A stretch of DNA of 64,000 nt. It comes from Piscinibacter aquaticus. GTDB taxonomy: Bacteria > Pseudomonadota > Gammaproteobacteria > Burkholderiales > Burkholderiaceae_C. Shown here in pieces: positions 32,038 through 42,084 of this stretch. The notes beneath the pieces were generated by a model that had not been told where the DNA came from, did not search any database, and saw only the letters and a program-made list of their open reading frames with translations. The DNA is taken from the NCBI GenBank assembly GCA_007994965.1, contig VOPW01000001.1, positions 806,001 to 870,000 on the forward strand, given 5' to 3'. The translations under genes were made by a program, and so were the position numbers. Every line of letters starts with the position of its first letter. Within the stretch, counting starts at the first letter, position 1.

Positions 32038-33282
32038 TCACGAATCCATCTGCGCGAAGAGCGGCAGTTCGTACAGCGGCGCAGGCTCCTCGGCGCGCAC
32101 CCGGGTGTCGGTTGGCGGCGGGGGCGGCGGCAAGGGCGCCACCAGCTCGGAGATCTTCGCCAGCGCACCGGCGCGCACGCCTAGCAGCCGAAGGCGGCGG
32201 GTCAGGTCGATGCGCTTGAGGCATTCGCCGGCCGCGCGGCGGATCGTGCGCGCATCCATCGTGTGGGCCGGCAGCGTGAGGTCTCGCGTCACCGACTTGA
32301 AGTCGTCGAAGCGCAGCTTGATGCCGATGGTCTTGCTGGCGTAGCCCTTGCGGGCGAGATCGCCGGCGAGCTCGACGCACAGATCGGTGAAGATGGCCGA
32401 CAGCGCGGCGCGGTCGCGCACCGCGTGCAGGTCGCGCTCGAAGGTGGTCTCGCGGCTGATCGATACCGGCTCGCTGTGGGTGACCACCTCGCGCTCGTCG
32501 CGCCCGTGGGCGATGTCGTGCAGCCAGCGGCCGTAGTTGGCGCCGAAGTGCTGCACCAGGAAGGCCGGGTCGGCGCCGGCGATGTCGCCCACCGTGTGCA
32601 GCCCGAGCCCCGCGAGGCGCTCGCTGGCCTTCGGGCCGATGCCGTTGACCTTGCGCGCGGCCAGCGGCCAGATGCGCGCCGGGATGTCATCGATGCCGAG
32701 CAGCGTCAGTCCGTCGGGCTTGTCGAGCTCGGAGCCGAGCTTGGACAGCAGCTTGTTCGGCGTGATGCCGATCGAGCAGGTGAGGCCGGTGGCGGCGAAG
32801 ACGGCGTCCTTCAGCCGCTGCCCGATGGCCCGGCCGGCGTCGTCGAGCGCACCGGGCACCTCGGTCAGGTCGATGTAGATCTCGTCGATGCCGCGGTCTT
32901 CGATCTTCGGCGCGATCTCGCGCACCGCGGCCTTGAACATCCGCGAGTAGCGGCGGTATTCGTCGAAGTCCACCGGCAGCAGGATGGCATCGGGTGCGAG
33001 CTGGGCCGCCTTCATCGTGCCCATCGCCGAGAAGACACCGAGCGCGCGGGCCTCGTAGGTGCTGGTGGTGATCACGCCGCGGCCGGTGTAGTCGCGCAGC
33101 TTCGAAAAGCGCCGCGTGCCGTCGGCCAGCGTTTCGGGCTGGTGGCGGCGGCCGCCGCCGATCACCACCGGCAGGCCGCGCAGCTCCGGATAGCGCAGCA
33201 ACTCGACGGACGCGTAGAACGCATCCATGTCGAGGTGGGCAATCAGGCGCCGGGAGGGCGAGGCTGCGCCGGGGCTGTACAT
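32038..33282 (-). CDS. dinB: DNA polymerase IV
   Basis: 414 residues without a frame break. Y-family signature AHLDMDAFYASVELLRYPEL at the start, catalytic acidic residues in RGIDEIYIDLTEV (the usual S-x-D-E-x-x-L-D is read here as I-D-E-I-Y-I-D), a helix-hairpin-helix (GIGPKASERLAGLGLHTVG) and a little-finger domain. It lacks the terminal beta-clamp motif that I would expect as QL[SD]LF, though ELPLFAQMDS could serve. Performs translesion synthesis. The ATG of MYSPGAAS is chosen as the nearest start to the catalytic domain. Confidence 0.9.
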   Translation of the reverse strand: MYSPGAASPSRRLIAHLDMDAFYASVELLRYPELRGLPVVIGGGRRHQPETLADGTRRFSKLRDYTGRGVITTSTYEARALGVFSAMGTMKAAQLAPDAILLPVDFDEYRRYSRMFKAAVREIAPKIEDRGIDEIYIDLTEVPGALDDAGRAIGQRLKDAVFAATGLTCSIGITPNKLLSKLGSELDKPDGLTLLGIDDIPARIWPLAARKVNGIGPKASERLAGLGLHTVGDIAGADPAFLVQHFGANYGRWLHDIAHGRDEREVVTHSEPVSISRETTFERDLHAVRDRAALSAIFTDLCVELAGDLARKGYASKTIGIKLRFDDFKSVTRDLTLPAHTMDARTIRRAAGECLKRIDLTRRLRLLGVRAGALAKISELVAPLPPPPPPTDTRVRAEEPAPLYELPLFAQMDS

Positions 33283-33346
33283 GCATACAGCATAGCCGGC
33301 AGCAGCGTCAGTGGCAAGCGCCGGCAACGGCCGGCGAGTGGCGGGA

Positions 33347-33732
33347 TCAGGCCTGGATGGCGCCGCCGCGCAGGCCACGGTCGGCGCTGCCTTGCGGCGA
33401 ATAGACGGTGGCGGCGTCGCGCGGCATCAGCACGTCCATGGCGCGGTCGAGCGCGGCGGTGGCGCGCGACAGCGATTCGCGCTGGGCCGCGACCAGGCCG
33501 CTGGTGCGGGCGGGGCGCGCTGGCGCAGGGCCGGCGAGACGGGGCCGCTCTTCGCGGCGAGGGCAAACTGATCGACGGCGCGGGTCAGCGCGCGATGCAG
33601 CTCGTTGGCCTGCGACTCGATGGCATTGGCATCGTTGGCGCGCAGGGCCTCGCCCAGCGCACCGAGGCGCTCGTCGACGGCAGTCAGCGCCGCGTCGAGG
33701 CGGGTGTCGGTGGCGGCAGGCGTATCGGTCAT
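33347..33732 (-). CDS. flgN: FlgN-type flagellar export chaperone
   Basis: About 129 residues, helical, with LDAALTAVDERLGALGEALR and ANAIESQANELHRALTRAVD. FlgN escorts the hook-filament junction proteins FlgK and FlgL. Similarity is weak, as is normal for the family, but its place directly after flgM on the same strand is diagnostic. A break near 33515 shifts the last third. Confidence 0.78.
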
Positions 33733-33739
33733 GAAACGA

Positions 33740-34050
33740 TCAGCGCTGGACCTTGCCCAGCAATTCCTGGGCATTGGCGATCAGCTTGTCGGCGATCAGC
33801 TCGGCGTTGACCGGTAGCTGCCGCTGGCGATGGCCTGGGAGATGCGTTCGACCTTCTCGGCGTCGAAATCGGCGCTGCTCGGGTTCGACATCAGGTTGGC
33901 GGCGCTGGACAGCTCCACCTTGGCGCTCGGATCGGCCGCTGGCTGGGCGACGCCGGCCCGGCGTGCCGTTTCCGCCGTGCCCTTGGCGGGCGCGTTGGCG
34001 TTCTCGGTCGCGACGACGTTGCGTTTGTCTGCAGGGTTGCCGATCTTCAT
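33740..34050 (-). CDS. flgM: Anti-sigma-28 factor FlgM
   Basis: About 104 residues beginning MKIGNPADKRN, disordered in character, with the FliA-binding C-terminal part VELSSAANLM...EKVERISQAIASGSYRV and IADKLIANAQELLG. A missing G near 33819 (CCGGGTC expected) truncates the apparent frame. FlgM holds sigma-28 inactive until the hook is finished and is then exported. It starts with a GGAGAACACC ribosome site and lies downstream of a visible sigma-28 promoter. Confidence 0.9.
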
Positions 34051-34101
34051 GGTGTTCTCCCGATGGAGGAGCCGGGGCGTTCCGCGGCTTGCATGCACGG
34101 G

Positions 34102-34128
34102 TTATCGGAGACGCCGGGCGTGACTTTA
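34102..34128 (-). promoter_or_regulatory. Sigma-28 (FliA) promoter for flgMN
   Basis: On the minus strand TAAA (34128-34125) is followed by 15 bases and TCCGATAA (34109-34102), seven of eight matches to the -10 consensus GCCGATAA with the exact consensus spacing. The flgM start is 51 bases downstream. Confidence 0.75.
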
Positions 34129-34171
34129 GGCTCTTTTCGCAGCCCTCCCTCGTTCATGGGGGTGAAGCCCG

Positions 34172-34887
34172 TCACGGATTCACCTCCGCTCGGCGCTCGC
34201 CGACGGCCTCGGCCGTCAGGATGCGCCCACTTTCGGTACGAATGCGCACCGGCTGGCCTTCGATGCCGGCGGTCAGCGCGCGGCCGCTGCCGGCCACGCT
34301 GAAGCCGGGGCCCTGCGCCACCAGCTGCACCGTCTCGCCGGCAGCAAACCACTGGCGTGCCTTCAGATGGTTCTGGCGCAGGCTGCGGCCAGCCGCCAAC
34401 GGCCGGTCGATCGTGCGGCCCACGGCCTGGTCCGGCGAGACCAGGGCGACCGCGCTGTCTTCGGCCAGATCCACCTCTTCTTGAGCCGGTCCGATTCGGC
34501 GAGTACCGTGCCGGCGGGCAGGGCGCGCGTGGCGACCAGAGCCTTGGCGTAGACCTTCACCGTCACCGGCAGGAAGACGTTCCAGCGCGTCGGGCCGCTG
34601 GCGCAGCGCAGGCCGATACGGCTCTTGCCCCATAGCCGCGCATTGGCCGGCAGGTAGGGCTGGATGTCGTTGCACGGGGCGAGCTTCAGGCGCGGGTCCA
34701 GCGAGCCGACTTCCACTTCCACCCGCGCTCCGTTCTTCGCCATCAGCGAGGTGCTGGCGAACTGCCTCACCTGCTGCTGCAGGCCGCTGTCTTCTGCCGC
34801 GCGCGCGCCTGCCATCGCGGCGATGGCGAGCAGCACCAGCGCGGCGAACCGACGCCAGCAACGGCAGGTGAAAGCCCAGGAGTGCAT
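34172..34887 (-). CDS. flgA: Flagellar P-ring assembly chaperone FlgA
   Basis: About 239 residues. Signal peptide (FAALVLLAIAAMAGARA), SAF-type beta-clip domain with LPAGTVLAESDLAQEEVDL after repair, and the C-terminal VRIRTESGRILTAEAVG. FlgA is a periplasmic chaperone for FlgI. A missing T near 34487 (CCTGG to CCGG) breaks the frame. Divergent from flgB across 140 bp that should hold the class II promoters; I found no convincing consensus there. Confidence 0.9.
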
Positions 34888-35027
34888 GTGATCACTGTAG
34901 GGCCGGCTCGTCCAGCGCAAGGGCGCGAAATGGCGCGGGAACACGGCGCTTATCCGGCTCATGTCCGGCGACCGGCTGACCAGAATTCCGCCTCAAGGCC
35001 CGAAAGGCCTCGAAAGGACGAGCCACC

Positions 35028-35433
35028 ATGCTGAACCGCCTCACCGCATCGCTGGATTTCCACGGCCAGGCGCTCACGCTGCGCTCGGAGCGGCAGCGCC
35101 TGCTGGCCAGCAACATCGCCAATGCCGACACGCCGGGCTACATCGCCCGCGACATGGATTTCGCCGCGGCGCTGCGCCAGAGCCACCGGCCAGGGCAACG
35201 TCGCCTCCACGCTGGCCACCTCGACGGCCGGTCACATCGCCGCGGCCACCGGCGCGCGCGCCGAGCCCAATCTTCTCTATTCGAGCGCCAGCCAGACCAA
35301 TCTCGACCGCAACAGCGTCGACATGGACCGCGAGCGCGCCGCCTTCGCCGACAACAGCGTGAAGTACGAAGCCACGCTGCGCTTCATCAACGGCAACGTG
35401 CGCACGATGCTCGACGCCATCAAGGGCCAGTAA
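35028..35433 (+). CDS. flgB: Flagellar proximal rod protein FlgB
   Basis: About 136 residues. Contains the rod signature [21 protein letters not shown] and the C-terminal [20 protein letters not shown] then LRFINGNV. A break near 35186 (two bases, GCGC-like) interrupts it. First gene of the flgBCDEFGHIJKL operon; the ribosome site AAAGGACG precedes the ATG. Confidence 0.93.
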
Positions 35434-35444
35434 GGAGTCGCCTC

Positions 35445-35848
35445 ATGTCGATGTTCAACATCTTCAATGTCTCGGGCAGCGCCGCCAGCGCGCAGAGCCA
35501 GCGCCTGAACGTGGTGGCGAGCAACCTCGCCAACGCCGACACCGTGGCCGGCCCCGACGGCCAGGCCTACAAGGCGCGCCAGGTGGTGTTCCAGACCGAG
35601 CTGATGGGCCGGTCGGCGCGGCCGGCGTGCGCGTCAGCACCATCCAGGAAGACCAGACGCAAGGCCGCCGGGTGCACGACCCCAAGCACCCGGGCGCAGA
35701 TGCCGAGGGCTACGTGACCTACAGCAACGTGAACCCGGTGGAGGAGATGGTCAACATGATCTCCGCCTCGCGTTCGTACCAGAACAACGTCGAGGTCATG
35801 AACACCGCCAAGAGCCTGCTGCTGAAGACGCTGCAGATGGGCCAGTGA
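35445..35848 (+). CDS. flgC: Flagellar proximal rod protein FlgC
   Basis: About 135 residues: [40 protein letters not shown] and the C-terminal [20 protein letters not shown]. One G missing near 35611 (CCGGGTC expected). Start 11 bases after flgB with AAGGAGTC. Confidence 0.93.
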
Positions 35849-35871
35849 CCTCACTTCGCTGAAAGCACCCC

Positions 35872-36510
35872 ATGGCCGTCTCTTCCGTCTCGAACACCGC
35901 CGCAAGCGACTGGGCCGCGCAGGCCTCGTCGACGGCCGGCGCGTCCGACCGCTTCCTCAAGCTGCTGGTCGCGCAGATGAAGAACCAGGACCCGCTCAAC
36001 CCGATGGACAACGCCCAGGTGACGAGCCAGATGGCGCAGATCCAGACGGTCAGCGGCATCGAGAAGCTCAACGGCACGGTGGCGGGCCTGACCAGCCAGT
36101 TCGCGCAGATGCAGGCGTTGCAGGGCGCCAGCCTGGTCGGCCGCGACGTGATCGTGCCGGGCAACCAGCTCGACATCCGCGAGGGCGTGGGGCAGGGTGG
36201 TTTCGAGCTCAGCTCGGCGGCCGATGCGGTGAAGGTCGAGATTCTCTCGCCCTCCGGCCAGGTGGTGCACACCATGCAACTGGGCGCGCAGAGCGCCGGC
36301 ATGCACAGCTTCGACTGGGATGCCGGCACCGCCACCAACGACAGCGGGCTGCGCTTCCGAGTCACCTCCACGCTCGGCGGCAGCACCACCAGCGCCACCG
36401 CGCTGATGCGCGACACCGTCGACGCCGTCACCACCAGCGGCACCGGCTTCAGCCTCGAACTGGCCCGATCGGGCAGCGTGGGCTACGCCGACGTCAAGGC
36501 ATTCAACTGA
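35872..36510 (+). CDS. flgD: Hook-capping scaffold FlgD
   Basis: 212 residues, intact. The conserved N-terminal block FLKLLVAQMKNQDPLNPMDN and QVTSQMAQIQTVSGIEKLN is followed by the FLG/Fn3-type fold (VKVEILSPSGQVVHTMQLG, HSFDWDAGT). It caps the growing hook so that FlgE assembles. Confidence 0.95.
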   Translation: MAVSSVSNTAASDWAAQASSTAGASDRFLKLLVAQMKNQDPLNPMDNAQVTSQMAQIQTVSGIEKLNGTVAGLTSQFAQMQALQGASLVGRDVIVPGNQLDIREGVGQGGFELSSAADAVKVEILSPSGQVVHTMQLGAQSAGMHSFDWDAGTATNDSGLRFRVTSTLGGSTTSATALMRDTVDAVTTSGTGFSLELARSGSVGYADVKAFN

Positions 36511-36535
36511 TCACCGCTCTCAGCGAGGACACCCC

Positions 36536-37800
36536 ATGAGCTTCCAGCAAGGCCTCTCCGGACTCAACGCCACCAGCAAGAACCTGGAGGTGATCGGCAA
36601 CAACATCGCCAACTCGAACACCTACGGCTTCAAGGCCTCGCGGGCCGAGTTCGCCGACATGTACGCCACCTCGATGAGCGGCACCGGCACCAACAACATC
36701 GGCATCGGCGTCAACCTCGCCGCGGTGGCCCAGCAGTTCACGCAGGGCAACATCGTCACCACCGAGAACCCGATGGACCTGTCGCTCAACGGCGCGGGCT
36801 TCTTCCAGGTGACCGACGGCAAGAGCCCGATCACCTACACGCGCAACGGCCAGTTCAAGGTCGACCGCGAGGGCTACGTCGTCAACAACCAGGGCGACAA
36901 GCTGATGGGCTACCCGGCCGACGGCAACGGCATCATCCAGCCCGGCACCGCCGGCCCGCTGCGCATGCCCACCGCCGGCATCGACCCGGCGGCCACGTCG
37001 ACGATCCGCCTCGAGATGAACCTCGACTCGCGGGCCGCCACCACCCTGCCCACGGCCGGCCCGCAGATCGTGCTGAGCGACCCGCGCACGTACAACAACG
37101 CCACCTCGGTCACCGTCTACGACGACAAGGGCCAGGACGTGGCGCTGACCTACTATTTCCAGAAGGCGGCCACCGACACCTGGAACGTCTACGTGACGGC
37201 CAACGGCGCGCCGATCAGCACCAACGGCGCCGGCGTTCCGCAGCCCTCGACGACGATCCAGTTTCCCGCCAACGGTGGTACCCCGATCGCGCCGGTGGGC
37301 ACGGTGACGCTGAACATCCCGGCCTCGACCAACGGCAACGGCGCGCAGACGCTGGCGATCCCGAACGTGCAGCTCGAGCTGTCCGGCGCCACGCAGTACG
37401 GCTCCAACTTCGCGGTGACCGACCTGGTGCAGAACGGCTACGCGCCGGGCCAGCTGGTGGGCATCCAGTTCGAGAGCAACGGCATCGTCACGGCGCGCTA
37501 CTCCAACGGCCAGTCCAAGCCGGCCGGGCAGGTGGAGATCGCCTCCTTCCGCAATAACCAGGGCCTGCTGCCGATGGGCGGCAACGGCTGGCAGCGCAGC
37601 TTCGCTTCCGGCGATCCGATCCTGGGCATTCCCGGCGACGGCAACCTCGGCTCCATCCAGTCGGGCTCGCTGGAAGAAGCCAACGTCGACCTCACCGGCG
37701 AGCTGGTCAACATGATCACCGCGCAGCGGGTCTACCAGCCAACGCGCAGACCATCAAGACGCAGGACCAGGTGCTGCAGACGCTGGTCAATCTCCGCTGA
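36536..37800 (+). CDS. flgE: Flagellar hook protein FlgE
   Basis: About 421 residues. MSFQQGLSGLNATSKNLEVI, the ANSNTYGFKASRAEFADMYA block and the C-terminal GSLEEANVDLTGELVNMITA are typical; the last residues after repair read RVYQANAQTIKTQDQVLQTL. A G missing near 37738 (CCAGGCC expected) makes the frame run into flgF. Ribosome site AGCGAGGA. Confidence 0.95.
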
Positions 37801-37823
37801 TCGACTTGAACTGAGAGCGCGCG

Positions 37824-38548
37824 ATGGACCGTCTCATCTACCTCAGCATGGCCGGCGCGAAGGCCAACATGCAGCGCCAGGACGTGCTCGCGAACAACCT
37901 CGCGAACGCCTCAACGCCCGGCTTCCGCGCCGAGCTGCATGCCTTCCGCGCCGTGCCGGTGCAAGGCAGCGGCGCCAGCACGCGGGTCTATGCGCTCGAG
38001 ACCACGCCCGGCTACGACGCCAGCCCCGGCGTGATCGCCAACACCGGCCGCCCGCTGGACGTGGCGATGCGCGGCAACGCCGGCTGGCGGTGCAGGCGCT
38101 GGACGGTACCGAGGCCTATACGCGCGGCGGCTCGCTCGAGGTCGGCGCCGACGGCACGCTGCTGACCCGCAGCGGGCTGCAGGTCATGGGCGATGGCGGC
38201 CCGATCCAGGTGCCGGCCAACAGCGACGTGAGCATCGCCGCCGACGGCACCGTGAGCGCCCGTGGCGCCAACGGCCGCAACACCGCAGTGGGCCGGCTCA
38301 AGCTGGTGACGCCGGAGGCGCCGCTGAACCGCGGTGCCGACGGCCTGTTCCGCGGCGCCGACGGCGACCTGCCGGCCGATGCCACCGCACGCCTGCAGGA
38401 CGGCGCGCTCGAGGGCAGCAACGTCAGCCCGGTCGAGACCATGGTGGCGATGATTTCCGCGGCCCGGCAGTTCGAGGCGCAGATGAAGGTACTGCAGACC
38501 GCCGAAGGCAACGAGAAGGCGGCGGCGCAGCTGCTGTCGATGTCGTAG
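37824..38548 (+). CDS. flgF: Flagellar proximal rod protein FlgF
   Basis: About 242 residues. MDRLIYLSMAGAKANMQRQD with NNLANASTPGFRAELHAF, then the GSNVSPVETMVAMISAARQF end signature. One base is missing near 38089 (CCGGGCTGG likely). Part of the rod segment between FlgB/C and FlgG. Confidence 0.93.
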
Positions 38549-38591
38549 CGACGACGCCGACGACGACGTCGGCAATCAAGGAGAGACGATC

Positions 38592-39374
38592 ATGATGCGA
38601 TCGCTGTGGACCTCGAAGACCGGCATGGAAGCGCAGCAGACGCAGCTCGATGCCATCTCGCACAACCTCGCCAACGCGGCGACCAACGGCTTCAAGAAGT
38701 CGCACGTCGTGTTCGAGGACCTGATGTACCAGAACATGCGCCGGGCCGGCGCCAACACCAGCGAGCAGACCACGCTGCCCACCGGGCTGCAGGTGGGCCT
38801 GGGCACGCGCGCGGTGGCCAACGTGCGCAGCTTCACGCAGGGCAACCTGCAGCAGAGCAGCAACCCGCTGGACATGGCGGTGCAGGGCAACGGCTTCTTC
38901 GAGATCCAGATGCCCGACGGCACCGTGGGCTATACCCGCGACGGCTCGTTCCAGGTCAACGCCCAGGGCCAGATGGTCACCAACAACGGCTACCTGCTGA
39001 ACCCGGGCATCACGATTCCCGCCGAGGCGCAGAGCGTGACGGTGGGCAACGACGGCACGGTCAGCGTGGTGCTGCCGGGCAACCCGCAGCCGCAGGCGGT
39101 GGGGCAGATCCAGCTGGCCAGCTTCATCAACCCGGCCGGCCTGGAGCCCAAGGGCCAGAACCTGTTCGCCGAGACGGCCGCCTCGGGGGCACCGCAGACC
39201 GGCGCGCCGGGTACCAACCAGCTCGGCTCTCTGCGCCAAGGCTTCGTCGAGACGAGCAACGTCAACGTCGTCGAGGAACTGATCGGCATGATCCAGACGC
39301 AGCGCGCCTACGAGCTCAACTCGAAGGCGATCCAGACCTCCGACCAGATGCTGCAGAAGCTGGGGCAACTCTGA
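38592..39374 (+). CDS. flgG: Flagellar distal rod protein FlgG
   Basis: 260 residues, intact, the standard length. MRSLWTSKTGMEAQQTQLDA, NLANAATNGFKKSHVVFEDL, and the ending SNVNVVEELIGMIQTQRAYE. The start could be the first or second of two adjacent methionines. The stop codon overlaps flgH (TGATG). Confidence 0.96.
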   Translation: MMRSLWTSKTGMEAQQTQLDAISHNLANAATNGFKKSHVVFEDLMYQNMRRAGANTSEQTTLPTGLQVGLGTRAVANVRSFTQGNLQQSSNPLDMAVQGNGFFEIQMPDGTVGYTRDGSFQVNAQGQMVTNNGYLLNPGITIPAEAQSVTVGNDGTVSVVLPGNPQPQAVGQIQLASFINPAGLEPKGQNLFAETAASGAPQTGAPGTNQLGSLRQGFVETSNVNVVEELIGMIQTQRAYELNSKAIQTSDQMLQKLGQL

Positions 39375-40054
39375 TGAAGGCGCTCATCCGCACCGCCGCG
39401 GCGCTCGCCGCCGCCTCGCTGCTCGCCGGCTGCCAGGTGCTCAACGCACCGCCGCAGGTCGACGTGGCCGAGCCCACCACCGCGATGCCGGTGGCGCAGC
39501 CCGCGCCGGCGGTGAACAACGGCGCGATCTTCCAGTCGGCGCAATACCGGCCGCTGTTCGAGGACCACCGCGCGCGCCTGGTCGGCGACACGCTGACGGT
39601 GCAGATCGTCGAGAAGGTCTCGGCCAGCCAGAAGAGCACCAGCAGCATCGACAAGAGCGGCGAGCTCAGCGGCGGCGTGACCGCGCTGCCGCTGGTGAAG
39701 TCGAACTCCTTCGGCCGCGCCAGCGTGGCCGGTACCTCGAGCAACACCTTCTCCGGCAAGGGCAGCACCGAGAACACCAACAACTTCTCGGGCACGATCA
39801 CCGCCACGGTGACCGGCGTGCTGCCCAACGGCCACCTGCTGATCGCCGGCGAGAAGCAGATCGGCGTGAACCACAACGTCGACGTGCTGCGCTTCTCCGG
39901 CCAGGTCGACCCGCGTGCCATCCAGCCGGGCAACACCGTGCCCAGCGCGCAGATCGCCAACGTGCGCATCGAGCACCGCGGCCGCGGCGCGCAGGCCGAG
40001 GCGCAGGGAATTGGCTGGCTGGCCCGCTTCTTTTTGAACGTTCTGCCGATCTGA
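39374..40054 (+). CDS. flgH: Flagellar L-ring lipoprotein FlgH
   Basis: 226 residues, intact. Lipobox LLAGCQVLN near residue 20, then ALFEDHRARLVGDTLTVQIV-like pattern (PLFEDHRARLVGDTLTVQIV) and the C-terminal NVRIEHRGRGAQAEAQGIGW. Forms the outer-membrane ring around the rod. Confidence 0.95.
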   Translation: MKALIRTAAALAAASLLAGCQVLNAPPQVDVAEPTTAMPVAQPAPAVNNGAIFQSAQYRPLFEDHRARLVGDTLTVQIVEKVSASQKSTSSIDKSGELSGGVTALPLVKSNSFGRASVAGTSSNTFSGKGSTENTNNFSGTITATVTGVLPNGHLLIAGEKQIGVNHNVDVLRFSGQVDPRAIQPGNTVPSAQIANVRIEHRGRGAQAEAQGIGWLARFFLNVLPI

Positions 40055-40080
40055 GCCCGCGAAGAATGGCGTCATGGACC

Positions 40081-41230
40081 ATGACGCCCACTCCGCCCCT
40101 CCGACCGCATCGAGCGGCTGATCCGCACGCTGATCGCCCTGGCTGCCGTGCTGGCCAGCGCCGCGCTGTGGTGGCCGGCCACCGCGAGCGCTGCCCGCAT
40201 CAAGGAGATCGCCTCGGTGCAGGGCGTGCGCAGCAACCCGCTGGTGGGCTACGGCATCGTCGTCGGGCTCGACGGCACCGGCGACCAGACCACCTCCACG
40301 CCCTTCACCGCGCAGAGCATCGCCGCGATGCTGCAGCAGATGGGCGTGACGGTGCCGGCCGGCGCCAGCATGCAGCTGAAGAACGTCGCCGCGGTGATGG
40401 TCACGGCGCAGCTGCCGCCCTTCGCGCAGCCGGGGCAGACGCTGGACGTGAACGTCTCGTCGCTCGGCAATGCCAAGAGCCTGCGCGGCGGCACGCTGAT
40501 CGCCACACCGCTGAAGGGCGCCGATGGTCAGATCTATGCGCTGGCGCAGGGCAACCTGATCGTCGGCGGCGCTGGCGCCTCGGCCGGCGGCTCCAAGGTG
40601 CAGATCAACCACCTCAGCGCCGGCCGCGTGCCCGAGGGCGCCACGGTCGAGCGCGCGGTGCCCACGCCGCTGAACCAGGGTGAGCACATCCAGCTCGACC
40701 TCGCCGCCAGCGACTACGGCACCGCCCGCGAGGTGGCGCGCACGATCAACGCCCGCATGGGCGAGGGCGTGGCGCAGGCGCTCGACGGCCGTGCGGTGCG
40801 CGTGCGCATGCCGGCTTCGCCCGATGCGCGGGTGGCCTTCCTCGCCGACATCGAGAACCTGCCGATCGAACGCGCCGCACCGGCCGCGCGCGTGGTCATC
40901 AATGCCCGCACCGGCTCGATCGTCGTCAACCGTGCCGTCACGCTGGCGCCTTGTGCGGTGGCGCATGGCAACCTGTCGGTGACCATCAGCAGCACGCCGG
41001 TGGTGAGCCAGCCCAATCCTCTCGCTGCCGGCGAGACGGTGGTGCGCGAGAAGGCCGACATCACCATCAACCAGCAGCCCGGCTCACTGATCCAGATGCC
41101 GGCCGGCACGCAGCTGGTCGACGTGGTCAAGGCACTCAACTCGCTGGGCGCCACGCCGCAGGACCTGCTGGCGATCCTGCAGGCCATCAAGGCCGCGGGC
41201 GCGCTCAACGCCGAGCTGGAGGTGATCTGA
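40081..41230 (+). CDS. flgI: Flagellar P-ring protein FlgI
   Basis: About 375 residues. Signal peptide LIALAAVLASAALWWPATASA, then ARIKEIASVQGVRSNPLVGY, and the ending LNSLGATPQDLLAILQAIKA. The N terminus is shifted: the only sensible ATG (40081) is in another frame from the signal peptide, so a break near 40105 is likely. If not, the first in-frame start is 40148, inside the signal peptide. The stop overlaps flgJ (TGATG). Confidence 0.93.
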
Positions 41231-42071
41231 TGGCCATCAACGCGTCCAAGTCGCTGGCCACCGACACCCGCTCGCTCGAGGCGCTGAAATTCAGCGCCGG
41301 CCAGGATCCGAAAGCCGCCGTCAAGGAAGCCGCGAAGCAGTTCGAGGCGCTGTTCATGCAGCAGCTGATGAAGAGCATGCGTGACGCGTCGATGTCCAGC
41401 GGCATGCTCGACAACGAAGGCTCGAAGCTGGGCACCGAGATGCTCGACACCCAGTTCGCCACCAAGATGACCGGCCTGCCCGGCGGGCTGGCCGACATCA
41501 TCGCCGGGCAGCTCGAGCGGCAGATGAGCGGCGCGCAGCCCGCGATTCCTGCCTCACCGGCCACCGAGCTCGCGCCGCCGAACGGCCGCAAGGGCACGCC
41601 GGGCCAGCCGATTTCGTCAGCCGCCACAGCAACGCAGCGCGTGCCGCCGAGGCCGAGACCGGCATACCGGCCGCCTTCATGATCGCGCAGGCCGCACATG
41701 AATCGGGCTGGGGCCGGCGCGAGATCCGCAACGCCGATGGCTCGCCCTCGAACAACCTGTTCGGCATCAAGGCGGGCCCGTCGTGGAAGGGTGCGGTCGC
41801 GGAGATCACGACGACGGAATATGTCGACGGCCAGCCGCGCAAGGTGACGGCGAAATTCCGTGCCTATGCCAGCGCCGCCGAGAGCTTTGCAGACTATGCG
41901 CGGCTGATGAAGACCAGCCCGCGCTACACCGGCGTACTGGCCAACGCGACGAGCGCCGAAGGCTTCGCGCAGGGCCTGCAGAAGGCCGGTTATGCCACCG
42001 ACCCCGCGTATGCCGACAAGCTGGCGCGCACCATCAACACCACGCTGCGGCTGCAGCGGGCCATGACCTGA
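41230..42071 (+). CDS. flgJ: Rod-cap/peptidoglycan hydrolase FlgJ
   Basis: About 280 residues with two domains. The N-terminal rod-scaffold part has AAKQFEALFMQQLMKSMRDA; the C-terminal glucosaminidase (MIAQAAHESGWGRREIRNAD, NNLFGIKAGPSWKG) has the catalytic Glu in AHESGWG. A G is lost near 41613 (CCAGGCC expected) between the domains. It opens the peptidoglycan for the rod. Confidence 0.93.
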
Positions 42072-42084
42072 AGGACATCCGAGC

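Noticed and set aside
34888..35027. Sigma-54 or sigma-28 promoter for the flgB operon
   Set aside because: I searched the flgA-flgB gap for GG-N10-GC and TAAA-N15-GCCGATAA patterns and found no match good enough to report.
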